Positions 17,437 through 27,169 of a stretch of 64,000 bases of DNA are shown here, piece by piece. Under the pieces are notes generated by a model. The model saw nothing but the letters and a program-made list of their open reading frames with translations. It did not search any database and had not been told where the DNA came from. Position 1 is the first letter of the stretch, and every line of letters begins with the position of its first letter. Origin of the DNA: Novosphingobium aerophilum (GTDB taxonomy: Bacteria; Pseudomonadota; Alphaproteobacteria; Sphingomonadales; Sphingomonadaceae); assembly GCF_014230305.1 (NCBI RefSeq), contig NZ_JACLAU010000003.1, positions 62,001 through 126,000 of the forward strand. The letters run 5' to 3'. Both the position numbers and the translations under genes were made by a program.

Positions 17437-19497
17437 TCACCGCGCCACCACGTAGCTGATCGCCGTCACCAGGCCGATGAGCATGACCAGCGCATAGCTG
17501 TACAGATATCCCGACTGGACCCGCTGCGCGACGCGCGAGCCCTGCGCCACGACCCAGGCCGCGCCGTTGGGACCGAACCGATCGATGATGCCAACGTCGC
17601 CCTGCTTCCAGAACACCTTGCCGAACCAGAAGGCCGGACGGACGAACAGGAAATCGTAGAGTTCGTCGAAGTACCACTTCTTGAACACGAACTGGTGCAG
17701 CACGCCGAACTGCTCGACGAAGGCGGCGGGCAGTCCGGGGTTCTTCAGGTAGGCATACCAGGCCGTGACAAAGCCCAGCGCCATCACCGAGAACGGCGCC
17801 CACTTCACCCAGGTCGGCACCGAATGCATGGCGTGCAGCGTGTGCTCGGCGAACACCAGACTGCCCTTCCAGAACTCGCCCGTGCCTTCGCTGATGAAGG
17901 CATGGTGGAAGACGTAGCCGGCGAGGACCGCCCCCAGGCTCAGCACGATCAGCGGCACCAGCATGACCAGCGGGCTTTCGTGCGGGTGATAGCCGCCTGT
18001 CCCGTCGTGCGCGGCATGATGGTCGTGGCCATGATCGTCGTGGCCGTGGGCGTGATCGTGGGCATGATCGTCGTGGCCATGGCCATGGCTGTCATGCACC
18101 GCGTGCTGGATATGCTCGGACGCGGCCCAGCGCGGCTTGCCATAGAAGGTCAGGAAGACCAGGCGCCACGAATAGAAGCTGGTCATCAGCGCGGCAGTGA
18201 TCCCGCACCAGAAGGCGAAGCTGCCCAGTTCGGTGCCGGCGCCATAGGCCGCCTCGAGGATCGAGTCCTTCGAATAGAACCCGGCAAAGCCGAACACGTC
18301 CACGATACCCACGCCGGTGATGGCCAGCGTGCCCATCATCATCGCCCAGAAGGTGACCGGGATCTCCTTCCGCAGCGCGCCGTAATACCGCATGTCCTGC
18401 TCGTGGTGCATCGCGTGGATCACCGAGCCGGCTCCCAGGAACAGCAGCGCCTTGAAGAAGGCGTGCGTGAACAGGTGGAACATGGCCGAGCCGAAGGCGC
18501 CCACGCCCGCGGCGAAGAACATGTAGCCCAGCTGCGAGCAGGTCGAATAGGCGATCACCCGCTTGATGTCCCACTGCGTAGTCCCCACCGTGGCGGCGAA
18601 GAAGCAGGTGGCGGCGCCGATGAAGGTGACGAAGCCCAGCGCGGTGGGGCTCACCTCGAACATCGGCGAAAGCCGGCAGACCATGAACACGCCGGCGGTG
18701 ACCATGGTCGCCGCGTGGATCAGGGCCGAGACCGGGGTCGGGCCCTCCATCGCGTCGGGCAGCCAGGTGTGCAGGCCCAACTGCGCCGACTTGCCCATCG
18801 CGCCGATGAACAGCAGCACGCAGAGCACGGTCATGGTGTCGAAGCGATAGCCCAGGAAGCCGATGGTCGATCCGGCCATTGACGGCGCGGCGGCCAGGAT
18901 CTCGGGGATCGAGACAGTGTTGAACACCAGATAGGTGCCGAAGATGCCCAGCATGAAGCCGAGGTCACCCACGCGGTTGACCACGAAGGCCTTGATCGCG
19001 GCGGCGCTGGCCGAGGGCTTGCGGAACCAGAAGCCGATCAGCAGGTATGAGGCGAGGCCCACCCCTTCCCAGCCGAAGAACATCTGCACCAGGTTGTCCG
19101 CCGTCACCAGCATCAGCATGGCGAAGGTGAAGAGCGACAGGTAAGCGAAGAAGCGCGGCTGATCGGGCTCCTCGCTCATGTAGCCCCACGAATAGAGGTG
19201 CACGAGCGCCGAGACACTGGTGATCACCACCAGCATCACCGCGGTCAGCGTATCGACCCGCAGCGCCCAGTCGAAGGTCATCGAGCCCGACTGCACCCAG
19301 TGCAGGACCGGAGTGACGCTGGCCTCGGCCGAACCGGCCAGGAACGACAGGAAAATCGGCCAGGACAGCGCGCAGGACACGAACAGCGCGCCGGTGGTCA
19401 CCACCTTGGCCGGAACATTGCCGAGTTGCTTGTTGCCCAACCCGGCGACGATCGCTGCCAGCAGCGGCAGGAAGACGATGAAGAGAATGGCGTTCAC
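17437..19497 (-). CDS. nuoL: NADH dehydrogenase I subunit L (antiporter-like)
   Basis: Distal antiporter-like subunit of complex I (686 residues) with the long lateral helix at the C-terminus. Typical blocks are [36 protein letters not shown] and [16 protein letters not shown] loop at about residues 464-499 is extremely rich in His and Asp and lies just after a conserved Trp/Pro-rich turn. The start is a GTG at 19497. It is six bases from nuoK. Confidence 0.97.
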   Translation of the reverse strand: MNAILFIVFLPLLAAIVAGLGNKQLGNVPAKVVTTGALFVSCALSWPIFLSFLAGSAEASVTPVLHWVQSGSMTFDWALRVDTLTAVMLVVITSVSALVHLYSWGYMSEEPDQPRFFAYLSLFTFAMLMLVTADNLVQMFFGWEGVGLASYLLIGFWFRKPSASAAAIKAFVVNRVGDLGFMLGIFGTYLVFNTVSIPEILAAAPSMAGSTIGFLGYRFDTMTVLCVLLFIGAMGKSAQLGLHTWLPDAMEGPTPVSALIHAATMVTAGVFMVCRLSPMFEVSPTALGFVTFIGAATCFFAATVGTTQWDIKRVIAYSTCSQLGYMFFAAGVGAFGSAMFHLFTHAFFKALLFLGAGSVIHAMHHEQDMRYYGALRKEIPVTFWAMMMGTLAITGVGIVDVFGFAGFYSKDSILEAAYGAGTELGSFAFWCGITAALMTSFYSWRLVFLTFYGKPRWAASEHIQHAVHDSHGHGHDDHAHDHAHGHDDHGHDHHAAHDGTGGYHPHESPLVMLVPLIVLSLGAVLAGYVFHHAFISEGTGEFWKGSLVFAEHTLHAMHSVPTWVKWAPFSVMALGFVTAWYAYLKNPGLPAAFVEQFGVLHQFVFKKWYFDELYDFLFVRPAFWFGKVFWKQGDVGIIDRFGPNGAAWVVAQGSRVAQRVQSGYLYSYALVMLIGLVTAISYVVAR
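18000..18105 (-). repeat. His/Asp-rich low-complexity stretch inside nuoL
   Basis: About 35 codons alternate His with Asp, Gly and Ala (pattern HDxHxHGHDDHxH). The DNA shows short degenerate repeats of catgatcgtggcc type, which suggests slippage-driven expansion. It falls in a loop between membrane helices. Confidence 0.8.
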
Positions 19498-19503
19498 GAA
19501 ACC

Positions 19504-19809
19504 TTACCCCTTCATCCGGTTCACATCATCGACCGCGATGGTGCCGCGGCCACGGAAGTAGATGACCAGGATCGCCAGGCCGACCGCCGCCTCACCCGCC
19601 GCCACGGTCAGGACGAACATGGCGAAGATCTGGCCGGTCAGATCGCCCAGGAAGCTCGAGAAGGCGACCAGGTTGAGGTTCACCGCGAGCAGGATCAGCT
19701 CGATCGCCATCAGGATGATGATCACGTTCTTGCGGTTGAGGAAGATCCCCAGCACGCCCAGCACGAACAGGATCGAGCTCACCACGACATAGTGTTCGAC
19801 GCCGATCAT
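19504..19809 (-). CDS. nuoK: NADH dehydrogenase I subunit K
   Basis: Small complex I subunit (101 residues, three membrane helices), with the conserved glutamates in [13 protein letters not shown] and [12 protein letters not shown]. The standard length and start (MIGVEHY) make this certain. It is followed by nuoL after six bases and preceded by a repeat element that separates it from nuoJ. Confidence 0.97.
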   Translation of the reverse strand: MIGVEHYVVVSSILFVLGVLGIFLNRKNVIIILMAIELILLAVNLNLVAFSSFLGDLTGQIFAMFVLTVAAGEAAVGLAILVIYFRGRGTIAVDDVNRMKG

Positions 19810-19830
19810 GGCCGCACAGCTCCCCTGAAT

Positions 19831-19971
19831 TCGTCATGCTGAACTTGTTTCAGCATCCATGCCGCCCCACCGCGCCGGTTGTCGGGCAGGCACACTGCGG
19901 AGGCGCCGCTTACCCTTGCGGGGCACCGAGCCTGGCCGAACGATGGATCCTGAAACGAGTTCAGGATGACG
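19831..19971. repeat. Paired-hairpin intergenic repeat, family A (nuoJ/nuoK gap)
   Basis: Two short palindromes face each other: ATGCTGAACTTGTTTCAGCA(T) at 19836-19856 and a related hairpin at 19947-19966, both flanked by GTCAT/ATGAC and CCAT/ATGG ends. The same pair recurs at 24360 and, diverged, at 28402. Each arm would fold in the mRNA between the two cistrons. Confidence 0.9.
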
Positions 19972-19993
19972 GCGGGGTTTGGGGACCTCGGCC

Positions 19994-20611
19994 TCACAGC
20001 GAAACCCCCTTGCCCACTTCCGGCTTGACGTTGTGCGTCGCCTCGTCCGGACGCCGCGCGTTCTGCTTCGCGATGTTCTGGCCGCGCACGTCGCTGCGCT
20101 GGCGATGGGTCAGCACGATCGCGCCGATCATCGCGACCAGCAGGACCAGGCCGGCTGCCTCGAACAGGAACAGGTAGCGGCTGTAAAGCAGCGCGCCGAT
20201 CGCCTCGATGTTGTTGGCCCCGGCGAGCGGAGCGGCGGTGCCGTCGGGCGTCCCCAGCTTGAGCGCACCGGCCCGGTAAGCGCCGATGCCCAGCACCAGC
20301 TCCATCAGCAGGACCAGCGCCAGGGCGAAGCCCAGCGGGAAGTTGCGGATGAACCCGGCGCGCAGCTCGGCGAAATCGATGTCCAGCATCATGACCACGA
20401 ACAGGAACAGCACGGCGACGGCCCCGACGTAGACGATCACCAGCAGCATCGCGATGAATTCGGCCCCGACCAGCACCATCAGCCCGGCGGCGTTGAAGAA
20501 GGCGACGATCAGCCACAGCACCGAATGGACCGGGTTGCGGGCCAGGATCGTGAGGGCGCCGGCGGCGATGCACAGCGTGGCGAAGAGGTAAAAGGCGATG
20601 ACTTGGATCAT
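19994..20611 (-). CDS. nuoJ: NADH dehydrogenase I subunit J
   Basis: Membrane subunit of complex I (205 residues, five helices). The conserved region RNPVHSVLWLIVAFFNAAGL and the following GAEFIAMLLVIVYVGAVAVL, with the pi-bulge helix, are clear. The polar C-terminal tail (about 40 residues) is longer than in the E. coli protein. The ATG at 20611 is 12 bases after nuoI. Confidence 0.96.
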   Translation of the reverse strand: MIQVIAFYLFATLCIAAGALTILARNPVHSVLWLIVAFFNAAGLMVLVGAEFIAMLLVIVYVGAVAVLFLFVVMMLDIDFAELRAGFIRNFPLGFALALVLLMELVLGIGAYRAGALKLGTPDGTAAPLAGANNIEAIGALLYSRYLFLFEAAGLVLLVAMIGAIVLTHRQRSDVRGQNIAKQNARRPDEATHNVKPEVGKGVSL

Positions 20612-20623
20612 GTGCGGGCGCCC

Positions 20624-21109
20624 CTACCGGTACGGTGCATCGGCTTCAAGGTTCGCGGCCAGGGCGCGCTCCCACTTGTCCCCGTTGGCGAGCAGCTTGG
20701 CCTTGTCGTAGAGCAGCTCTTCGCGCGTTTCCGTCGCGAATTCGAAGTTCGGCCCCTCGACGATGGCGTCCACCGGGCAGGCTTCCTGGCAGAAGCCGCA
20801 GTAGATGCACTTGGTCATGTCGATGTCGTAGCGCGTGGTGCGGCGGCTGCCGTCCTCGCGCGGTTCGGCCTCGATCGTGATCGCCTGGGCCGGGCACACC
20901 GCCTCGCACAGCTTGCAGGCGATGCAGCGCTCCTCCCCGCTGGGATAGCGGCGCAGCGCGTGCTCGCCACGGAAACGGGGCGAAAGCGGGTTCTTCTCGA
21001 AGGGATAGTTGATGGTCGCCTTCACCTTGAAAAAGTACTTCAGGGTGAGGAGGTGAGCCTTCACGAATTCCCAGAGCGTGAAGCTCTTGATGAGCTGGGC
21101 AACGGTCAT
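20624..21109 (-). CDS. nuoI: NADH dehydrogenase I subunit I (two 4Fe-4S clusters)
   Basis: Peripheral-arm ferredoxin-like subunit of complex I (161 residues). It carries two classic clusters, [12 protein letters not shown] and [12 protein letters not shown], which pass electrons toward NuoB. I chose the ATG at 21109, which overlaps the nuoH stop as ATGA; the longer open frame adds unrelated residues. Confidence 0.97.
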   Translation of the reverse strand: MTVAQLIKSFTLWEFVKAHLLTLKYFFKVKATINYPFEKNPLSPRFRGEHALRRYPSGEERCIACKLCEAVCPAQAITIEAEPREDGSRRTTRYDIDMTKCIYCGFCQEACPVDAIVEGPNFEFATETREELLYDKAKLLANGDKWERALAANLEADAPYR

Positions 21110-22152
21110 GCGAAGTGTCCGGTGAACATGAGATAGCCGCTGACGATGACGACCCACGCCAGCGAGACGGGCAGGAACACCTTCCAGCCCAGCCGCATCA
21201 GCTGGTCATAGCGGTACCGCGGGACGGTCGCCTTCACCCAGCTGAAGATGAAGAAGAAGAACAGGATCTTGCCGAGCATCCACACGAGTCCGGGCACGGC
21301 ATAGAGCACCGGGATGTCGAGCGGCGGCAGGTAACCGCCCCAGAACAGCACGGCGTTGAGCGCGCACATCAGCAGCACGTTGGCGTACTCGCCCAGCCAG
21401 TAGAGCGCGAAGGCCATCGACGAATATTCGGTCTGGTACCCGGCGACGAGCTCGCTCTCGGCTTCGGTCAGGTCGAACGGCGCGCGCTGGGTCTCGGCCA
21501 TGCCCGAGATCAGGAACATCACCCACATCGGGAACAGCAGCGGGTTGGCGACGAAGCCGTTGATGATCCCGAAGACGTGGCCCTTCTGCGCTTCGACGAT
21601 GGTCTGGAGATTGAACGACCCGGCCCACAGCACCACGCAGATCAGGATGAAGCCGATCGAGACTTCATAGGAGATCATCTGCGCCGAAGCGCGCATCGCC
21701 GAGAAGAACGGGTACTTCGAGTTGGACGACCAGCCCGCGATCACCGTGCCGTAGACCCCCAGCGACGAGATCGCGAGGATGTAGAGCAGCCCGACGTTGA
21801 TGTTCGAGAGGATCGCGGTCGCGCTGAACGGGATCACCGCCCAGGCCAGCAGCGCCACGGTGAAGGTGATGATCGGCGCGATCAGGAACAGGCCCTTGTT
21901 CGCCGCCGAGGGGATGATCGTTTCCTGCAGGAACACCTTCAGCCCGTCGGCGAAGCTCTGCAGGATGCCGAAGGGGCCGACCACGTTGGGGCCCTTGCGC
22001 AGCGCCATGGCCGCCCAGATCTTGCGATCGAAATAGATCACGATGGCCACGGCCAGCATCACCGGGAAGGCGATCAGCAGGATGCCGGCGACGGTGGCAA
22101 TGGTCCAGGCCGCCTCGAACGAGAGGCCGAGCGATTGGAAGAATGCGGTCAT
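21106..22152 (-). CDS. nuoH: NADH dehydrogenase I subunit H
   Basis: Membrane subunit that forms part of the quinone chamber of complex I (348 residues, eight or nine helices). Signatures include [20 protein letters not shown] near the N-terminus and [20 protein letters not shown] in the middle. It overlaps nuoI by four bases. A large palindromic element lies before it. Confidence 0.97.
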   Translation of the reverse strand: MTAFFQSLGLSFEAAWTIATVAGILLIAFPVMLAVAIVIYFDRKIWAAMALRKGPNVVGPFGILQSFADGLKVFLQETIIPSAANKGLFLIAPIITFTVALLAWAVIPFSATAILSNINVGLLYILAISSLGVYGTVIAGWSSNSKYPFFSAMRASAQMISYEVSIGFILICVVLWAGSFNLQTIVEAQKGHVFGIINGFVANPLLFPMWVMFLISGMAETQRAPFDLTEAESELVAGYQTEYSSMAFALYWLGEYANVLLMCALNAVLFWGGYLPPLDIPVLYAVPGLVWMLGKILFFFFIFSWVKATVPRYRYDQLMRLGWKVFLPVSLAWVVIVSGYLMFTGHFA

Positions 22153-22159
22153 CAGTCAA

Positions 22160-22302
22160 TTCCTCCCCGGCACGGGGAGGGGGACCACCGCAGGTGGTGG
22201 AGGGGCACAGGCCCCGTCACGCCAAGACTGCGGGAGGCGCCCACCGGCACCTGCCCCTCCACCATGCTGCGCATGGTCCCCCTCCCCGTTTCGGGGAGGA
22301 AC
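22160..22302. repeat. Composite palindromic intergenic repeat, family C (nuoG/nuoH gap)
   Basis: A nested palindrome: outer arms with CTCCCCGN(3)CGGGGAG hairpins, inner hairpins such as CCACCGCAGGTGG and CCATGCTGCGCATGG, and paired AGGGGCA/TGCCCCT segments. It fills nearly all of the 163-base gap. Similar GGGGAGGGGGACC modules are, to my knowledge, common between genes in sphingomonads and relatives. Confidence 0.9.
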
Positions 22303-22315
22303 TCCGGCAGCGTCA

Positions 22316-24337
22316 TCATTCCGCCGCCTCCGCGAAGTCTTCGCCGTGGATCAGCTCGGCCGAGCAGCGCTGCATCGTCGCCGAGGCGCGGGCGATCGGG
22401 TTGGTCAGGTAGAAGTCCTTGATCGGATAGGCGATCGTGCCTTCCGCGGTTGCCGTCTTGTCGGCCTTGGGCAGGGCGCCGTAATCCGCCAGCCCCTCCA
22501 CACCCAGCGCCGGGACCGCCGCGATCATCGCCGCGCGCAGATCCTCGAAGCTGTCGAAGCCGACCGAAACGCCGAAGGCATCGGCCAGCGCGCGCAGGAT
22601 CGTCCAGTCCTCACGGGCATCGCCTGGCGCGAAGACGGCCTTCTCGGCGAACTGCACCCGGCCCTCGGTGTTGACGTAGGTCCCGGCCTTCTCGGTATAG
22701 GCCGATCCGGGCAGGATGATGTCGGCGGCATGGGCGCCCTTGTCGCCGTGGTGGCCGATGTAGACCACCATCGACCCAGCGAAGCGGGTGTAGTCGACCT
22801 CGTCCGCGCCGAGCGACAGGACCAGCTTGGGCTTGGCCGCGACCAGATCGGCGATCCCGCCGGCCTGGGCATAACCCAGCATCAGCCCGCCCATCCGGCT
22901 GGCCGCCATGTGCAGCACGTTGAAGCCGTTCCAGGCGGTGCCATCCTCCAGCGTGCGCACCAGGTTCCACTGCTCGGCCAGGGCCAGCAGCGGACCGAGC
23001 GCGCCCTTGGCGAGGCCCGCCCCGCCCAGGATCACCGCCGGACGCTTGGCCGCCCCGAAGGCCTCGCCGACATGCTTGGGCAGCTTGCCGAGCAGCGCGG
23101 CATCGTCGCCCAGGAACTCGGCCTTGTAGGTCAGGTCATATTCGGGGCCGACCACGAAGACCTTAGCGCCGCGCTTCACCGCCTTGCGCAGGCGGGCATT
23201 GAGCAGCGGGGCTTCCCAGCGGACATGGCTGCCGACGATCAGCACCGCATCGGCCAGCTCGATCCCGGCCAGCGTGGTGTTGAAATTCACCGCAGCCAGG
23301 TTGTCCGCAGCGTAGCTCATCCCGGTCTGGCGGCCTTCGAGCAGGCTGGAACCCAGCGCGCCGAGCAGGGTCTTGGCCGCGAACATCGTCTCGCAATCGA
23401 CCAGGTCACCGGCCACGGCGGCAATGCTGCTGCCCGGCTTGATCGAGGCGACCGCGGCGAAGGCCTCGGCCCAGGTCGCGGGGGTCAGCTTGCCGTCGCG
23501 GCGGATCCACGGCCGGTCGAGCCGGCGCTTGGTCAGGCCATCGACCTGATAGCGGCCCTTGTCGCTGAGCCACTCCTCGTTGACGTCGTCGTTGACGCGC
23601 GGAAGGATGCGCAGCACCTCGCGCCCCCGGCTGTCGAGCCGGATGTTGGCACCGATCGCGTCGGACACGTCGATCGACAGCGTCTTTTTCAGCTCCCACG
23701 GCCGCGCCTCGAAGGCATAGGGCCGCGAGGTCAGCGCGCCGACCGGGCAGAGGTCGATCACGTTGGCGGACAGCTCATGCTTGGCGGCGTGCTCGAGATA
23801 GGTCGAGATCTGCATGTTCTCGCCGCGATAGAGCGCGCCGATCTCGTCGACCCCGGCCACCTCTTCCGAGAACCGCACGCAGCGGGTGCAGTGGATGCAC
23901 CGGGTCATCTGCGTCTTGATCAGCGGGCCCATGTACTTGTCGGTCACGGCGCGCTTGTTCTCGTGATAGCGCGAGGCGCCGCGGCCATAGGCCACCGACT
24001 GGTCCTGCAGGTCGCATTCGCCGCCCTGGTCACAGATCGGGCAGTCGAGCGGGTGGTTGATAAGGAGGAACTCCATCACCCCTTCCCGCGCCTTCTTCAC
24101 CATCTCGCTGTCGGTCTTGATGACCTGGCCCTCGGTGGCGGGCAGCGCGCACGACGCCTGCGGCTTCGGCGGCCCCGGGCTCACCTCGACCAGGCACATC
24201 CGGCAGTTGCCGGCGATGGAGAGGCGCTCATGATAGCAGAAGCGCGGGATTTCCTTGCCGGCCAGCTCGCAGGCCTGGAGCACGGTGGCGCCGGCCGGGA
24301 CCTCGAGTTCGGTGCCGTCTACGGTGACTTTAGGCAT
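22316..24337 (-). CDS. nuoG: NADH dehydrogenase I subunit G
   Basis: Largest peripheral-arm subunit (673 residues) with three iron-sulfur sites in the N-terminal third: the 2Fe-2S loop CYHERLSIAGNCRMC, the His/Cys cluster HPLDCPICDQGGECDL, and CIHCTRCVRF. The remainder is the molybdopterin-oxidoreductase-like fold without cofactor. The length is typical of the alphaproteobacterial form, shorter than in E. coli. The ATG is at 24337. Confidence 0.97.
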   Translation of the reverse strand: MPKVTVDGTELEVPAGATVLQACELAGKEIPRFCYHERLSIAGNCRMCLVEVSPGPPKPQASCALPATEGQVIKTDSEMVKKAREGVMEFLLINHPLDCPICDQGGECDLQDQSVAYGRGASRYHENKRAVTDKYMGPLIKTQMTRCIHCTRCVRFSEEVAGVDEIGALYRGENMQISTYLEHAAKHELSANVIDLCPVGALTSRPYAFEARPWELKKTLSIDVSDAIGANIRLDSRGREVLRILPRVNDDVNEEWLSDKGRYQVDGLTKRRLDRPWIRRDGKLTPATWAEAFAAVASIKPGSSIAAVAGDLVDCETMFAAKTLLGALGSSLLEGRQTGMSYAADNLAAVNFNTTLAGIELADAVLIVGSHVRWEAPLLNARLRKAVKRGAKVFVVGPEYDLTYKAEFLGDDAALLGKLPKHVGEAFGAAKRPAVILGGAGLAKGALGPLLALAEQWNLVRTLEDGTAWNGFNVLHMAASRMGGLMLGYAQAGGIADLVAAKPKLVLSLGADEVDYTRFAGSMVVYIGHHGDKGAHAADIILPGSAYTEKAGTYVNTEGRVQFAEKAVFAPGDAREDWTILRALADAFGVSVGFDSFEDLRAAMIAAVPALGVEGLADYGALPKADKTATAEGTIAYPIKDFYLTNPIARASATMQRCSAELIHGEDFAEAAE

Positions 24338-24359
24338 CAGCGGTTCCCCCGCACAGATT

Positions 24360-24501
24360 CGTCATGCTGAACTTGCTTCAGCATCCATCGCGCCCCGCGC
24401 GCCGAAGCGCGGTGCTGACGCGAAACCGCGCCCCCGTTCCCCACCGCTACACTCCGGCGCGAGTGGAGACATGGATCCTGAAACGAGTTCAGGATGACGG
24501 T
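24360..24501. repeat. Paired-hairpin intergenic repeat, family A (nuoF/nuoG gap)
   Basis: Second copy of the element at 19831: a hairpin at 24365-24385 and an opposed hairpin at 24475-24495, with the same flanks. The sequence between the hairpins differs, so the paired ends are what is conserved. Confidence 0.9.
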
Positions 24502-24521
24502 ATGAGTGGTCGACGTGTCGG

Positions 24522-25808
24522 TCACTCCGCCGCCTCCCGCGTATTCTCCGCAATCCGCCGCTCGATCTCCGGACGGAAATGGCGGATCAGGCCCTGGATC
24601 GGCCAGGCGGCCGCGTCGCCCAGGGCGCAGATGGTGTGGCCTTCGACCTGCTTGGTGACCTGCTGCAGCATGTCGATCTCCTCGACCGCGGCGTCGCCGG
24701 TGCGCAGGCGTTCCATCACGCGCCACATCCAGCCGGTGCCTTCGCGGCACGGGGTGCACTGGCCGCAGGACTCGTGCTTGTAGAAGTAGGACAGGCGGCT
24801 GATGGCGCGAACGATGTCGGTGGACTTGTCCATCACGATCACCGCCGCCGTGCCCAGGCCCGAGCCGAGCGCGCGCAGGCCGTCGAAGTCCATCGGCGCG
24901 TCCCAGATCTGCTCGGCCGGGACCAGCGGGACCGACGAGCCGCCCGGGATCACCGCCAGCAGGTTGTCGCGCCCGCCGCGGATGCCGCCGCAGTGCTTCT
25001 CGATCAGCTCGTGGAAGGGGATGCTCATCTCCTCCTCGACCACGCAGGGCTTGTTCACGTGCCCGCTGATCTGGAAGAGCTTGGTGCCCTTGTTGTTGTC
25101 CCGCCCGAAGCTGGAGAACCAGCCGGCGCCGCGGCGCAGGATGGTCGGCGCGACGGCGATCGATTCCACGTTGTTGACCGTGGTCGGGCAGCCATAGAGC
25201 CCCGCCCCGGCCGGGAACGGCGGCTTCAGGCGCGGCTGGCCCTTCTTGCCCTCGAGGCTTTCGATCATCGCGGTCTCTTCGCCGCAGATGTAGGCGCCCG
25301 CGCCGCGGTGGACGAAGACGTCGAAGTCATAGCCCGAACCGCAGGCGTTCTTGCCCAGCAGCCCGGCGTCATAGGCCTCGGCCACGGCGGCGAACAGCGT
25401 CTCGGCCTCGCGGATGTATTCGCCGCGGATGTAGATATAGGCCGCCCGCGCGCGCATCGCGAAGCCCGCAACCAGCGCGCCCTCGATCAGCTTGTGCGGA
25501 TCGTGGCGGATGATCTCGCGGTCCTTGCACGAACCGGGCTCAGACTCGTCGGCGTTGATCACCAGGAAGCTCGGCCGACCGTCGCGGCTTTCCTTGGGCA
25601 TGAAGGACCACTTCATGCCCGTCGGGAAGCCGGCGCCGCCACGGCCGCGCAGGCCGGAATCCTTGATTTCCTGAATGATCGCATCCTGCCCGCGGGCGAG
25701 CAGGGCCTTGGTGTTATCCCAATCGCCCCGCGCCATCGCGGCCTTCAGGCTCCACGGCTGATAGCCGTAGAGATTGGTGAAGATGCGGTCCTTGTCCTGC
25801 AAGCTCAC
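24522..25808 (-). CDS. nuoF: NADH dehydrogenase I subunit F (NADH/FMN site)
   Basis: Electron-entry subunit of complex I (428 residues): NADH reduces FMN here. The FMN loop [15 protein letters not shown], the NADH-binding region [19 protein letters not shown], and the N3 4Fe-4S cluster [12 protein letters not shown] are all present. The start is a GTG at 25808. It lies between two repeat elements. Confidence 0.97.
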   Translation of the reverse strand: MSLQDKDRIFTNLYGYQPWSLKAAMARGDWDNTKALLARGQDAIIQEIKDSGLRGRGGAGFPTGMKWSFMPKESRDGRPSFLVINADESEPGSCKDREIIRHDPHKLIEGALVAGFAMRARAAYIYIRGEYIREAETLFAAVAEAYDAGLLGKNACGSGYDFDVFVHRGAGAYICGEETAMIESLEGKKGQPRLKPPFPAGAGLYGCPTTVNNVESIAVAPTILRRGAGWFSSFGRDNNKGTKLFQISGHVNKPCVVEEEMSIPFHELIEKHCGGIRGGRDNLLAVIPGGSSVPLVPAEQIWDAPMDFDGLRALGSGLGTAAVIVMDKSTDIVRAISRLSYFYKHESCGQCTPCREGTGWMWRVMERLRTGDAAVEEIDMLQQVTKQVEGHTICALGDAAAWPIQGLIRHFRPEIERRIAENTREAAE

Positions 25809-25830
25809 AGGCCTACCTCGTTCGCAAAGA

Positions 25831-25925
25831 CCCGCTCAGCCTGAGCCTGTCGAAGGCCACACGCTGCGGGTTGCCCCTGGGTCCACTGCCGCGCGTGCGC
25901 TTCGACAAGCTCAGCGTGAGCGGGC
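25831..25925. repeat. Inverted intergenic repeat, family B (nuoE/nuoF gap)
   Basis: Arms CCCGCTCAGCCTGAGCCTGT (25831-25850, continuing CGAAG) and the near-complement at 25900-25924 flank a 45-base centre. A second copy lies at 45748-45882. TCGAAG/CTTCGA-ended repeats of this kind are widespread in sphingomonads as far as I know. Confidence 0.9.
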
Positions 25926-25963
25926 GTGGGGATTTGGTTCAGGAAACAGATGGCAGCCATGGC

Positions 25964-26632
25964 TTACCACTCCCCCCGGTAGTCGTGATTGGCGTCGACC
26001 ATCGCGGTCAGCGTGGTCGGCCCGCCGACCGGCTCGACCGTATGACGACCCGGCTCCTGCGTGCCGGTCTTGGGCTGCTCGCCCCGGGCTAGCGCGTCGA
26101 GCACGGCATCGAGCCGCTCGGCGGTCAGGTCCTCGTAATTGTCGTCATTGATCTGGACCATCGGCGCCGAGGCGCAGTTGCCCATGCATTCGACCTCGGT
26201 AAAGGTCCAGAGACCGTCCGCGGTGGTGTGCCCGGGCTTCATCCCGCGCTGCTGGCAGGCCTTGATGATGTCGTCCGAGCCACGCAGCATGCACGGCGTG
26301 GTCCCGCAGACCTGCACGTGAAAGCGGCCCACCGGGACCAGGTTGTACATGGTGTAGAAGGTCGCGACCTCAACCACGCGGATGATCGGCATGTCGAGCT
26401 GCGCCGCGATCACCTCCATCACCGGAATCGGCAACCAGCCCTGGGTCTGGGTCTCGGCACCGACCTGGCGCTGGGCCAGATCGAGCAGCGGCATCACCGC
26501 CGAGCGCTGGCGCCCTTCGGGATAGCGCGCGATGATTTCCTGCGCCTTGGCCGCGTTCTCGGGCGTCCAGGCCCAGTTGCCCCAACGCGCGCGCAGCTCG
26601 GGGCTATCGGGTTCGATGTAACGGTCAGCCAT
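25964..26632 (-). CDS. nuoE: NADH dehydrogenase I subunit E (2Fe-2S)
   Basis: Thioredoxin-fold 2Fe-2S subunit (222 residues) that pairs with NuoF. The four cysteine ligands are in VCGTTPCMLRG and ECMGNCASAP. The C-terminal tail after about residue 185 (EQPKTGTQEPGRHTVEPVGG) is longer than in E. coli, as is usual in this order. The ATG at 26632 lies within the end of the upstream small gene (8-base overlap). Confidence 0.96.
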   Translation of the reverse strand: MADRYIEPDSPELRARWGNWAWTPENAAKAQEIIARYPEGRQRSAVMPLLDLAQRQVGAETQTQGWLPIPVMEVIAAQLDMPIIRVVEVATFYTMYNLVPVGRFHVQVCGTTPCMLRGSDDIIKACQQRGMKPGHTTADGLWTFTEVECMGNCASAPMVQINDDNYEDLTAERLDAVLDALARGEQPKTGTQEPGRHTVEPVGGPTTLTAMVDANHDYRGEW

Positions 26633-26822
26633 GCTGGCGGCTCCGCTTCAGCCAGAGGTCCTGGGCATAAAGCGCCAGTTCGAACCCGCCGATCGCGCCA
26701 ATCAGCATGGGCAGGGTCTCGCTCATCGCGACGCCGAAGGCCAGCGCGCCGAAGTAGCAGGCGGTCAGGACCAGCCCGGTCAGCGCCGCCCAGACGCGCA
26801 TCAGATCGAATGTGGACTTCAC
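26625..26822 (-). CDS. Small two-helix membrane protein inside the nuo operon
   Basis: A 65-residue protein with two predicted membrane helices (WAALTGLVLTACYFGALAF and LPMLIGAIGGFELALYA) and a basic C-terminus. I recognise no family. The GTG at 26822 overlaps the preceding stop as GTGA, and the stop overlaps nuoE by eight bases, so it is translated as part of the operon. A role in complex I assembly or in the membrane arm is possible but is inferred from position only. Confidence 0.72.
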   Translation of the reverse strand: MKSTFDLMRVWAALTGLVLTACYFGALAFGVAMSETLPMLIGAIGGFELALYAQDLWLKRSRQHG

Positions 26823-27169
26823 CGGATAAACTCCACGCGAGAGCACTTGTCGCCCTCAAAAGAATAGACTGCCACCACGTCGAACGGCTCGACCAGCGGA
26901 GAGCCGTCGGTGGCGGGGCCGCGCGTGACATGCTCGCGCATCAGGACGTAGCTGCCGATGGCCTGGGCCTCGACGATCTCGGCATGGTTCTGCGGCCAGC
27001 GGGCGAAAGCGGCGGCAAGGCCCGAACGGGTGCCTTCCTTGCCTTCGCGCACCACATCACCGCGGTAGTTCGCCTCGCAGGCGTCCTCGGTCATGTACGA
27101 GACGTAGGTGTCCACGTCCTGCGCGTTATAGGCGGCGATCATCGCCTTGGCGGTGGCGAGGTTGCTCAC
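26819..27169 (-). CDS. SnoaL-like / NTF2-fold protein inside the nuo operon
   Basis: A 116-residue cone-fold protein of the nuclear transport factor 2 type. The N-terminal helix [20 protein letters not shown] and the later [19 protein letters not shown] are typical of SnoaL-like/DUF4440 proteins. Members bind small ligands or act as isomerases, and no substrate can be inferred. The start is a GTG at 27169 overlapping the nuoD stop as GTGA. Its placement between nuoD and nuoE is unusual. Confidence 0.85.
   Translation of the reverse strand: MSNLATAKAMIAAYNAQDVDTYVSYMTEDACEANYRGDVVREGKEGTRSGLAAAFARWPQNHAEIVEAQAIGSYVLMREHVTRGPATDGSPLVEPFDVVAVYSFEGDKCSRVEFIR

Noticed and set aside
22043-24370. 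775-codon plus-strand frame over nuoG
   Set aside because: Antisense to nuoG, whose cluster motifs are complete; it also crosses two intergenic repeats.
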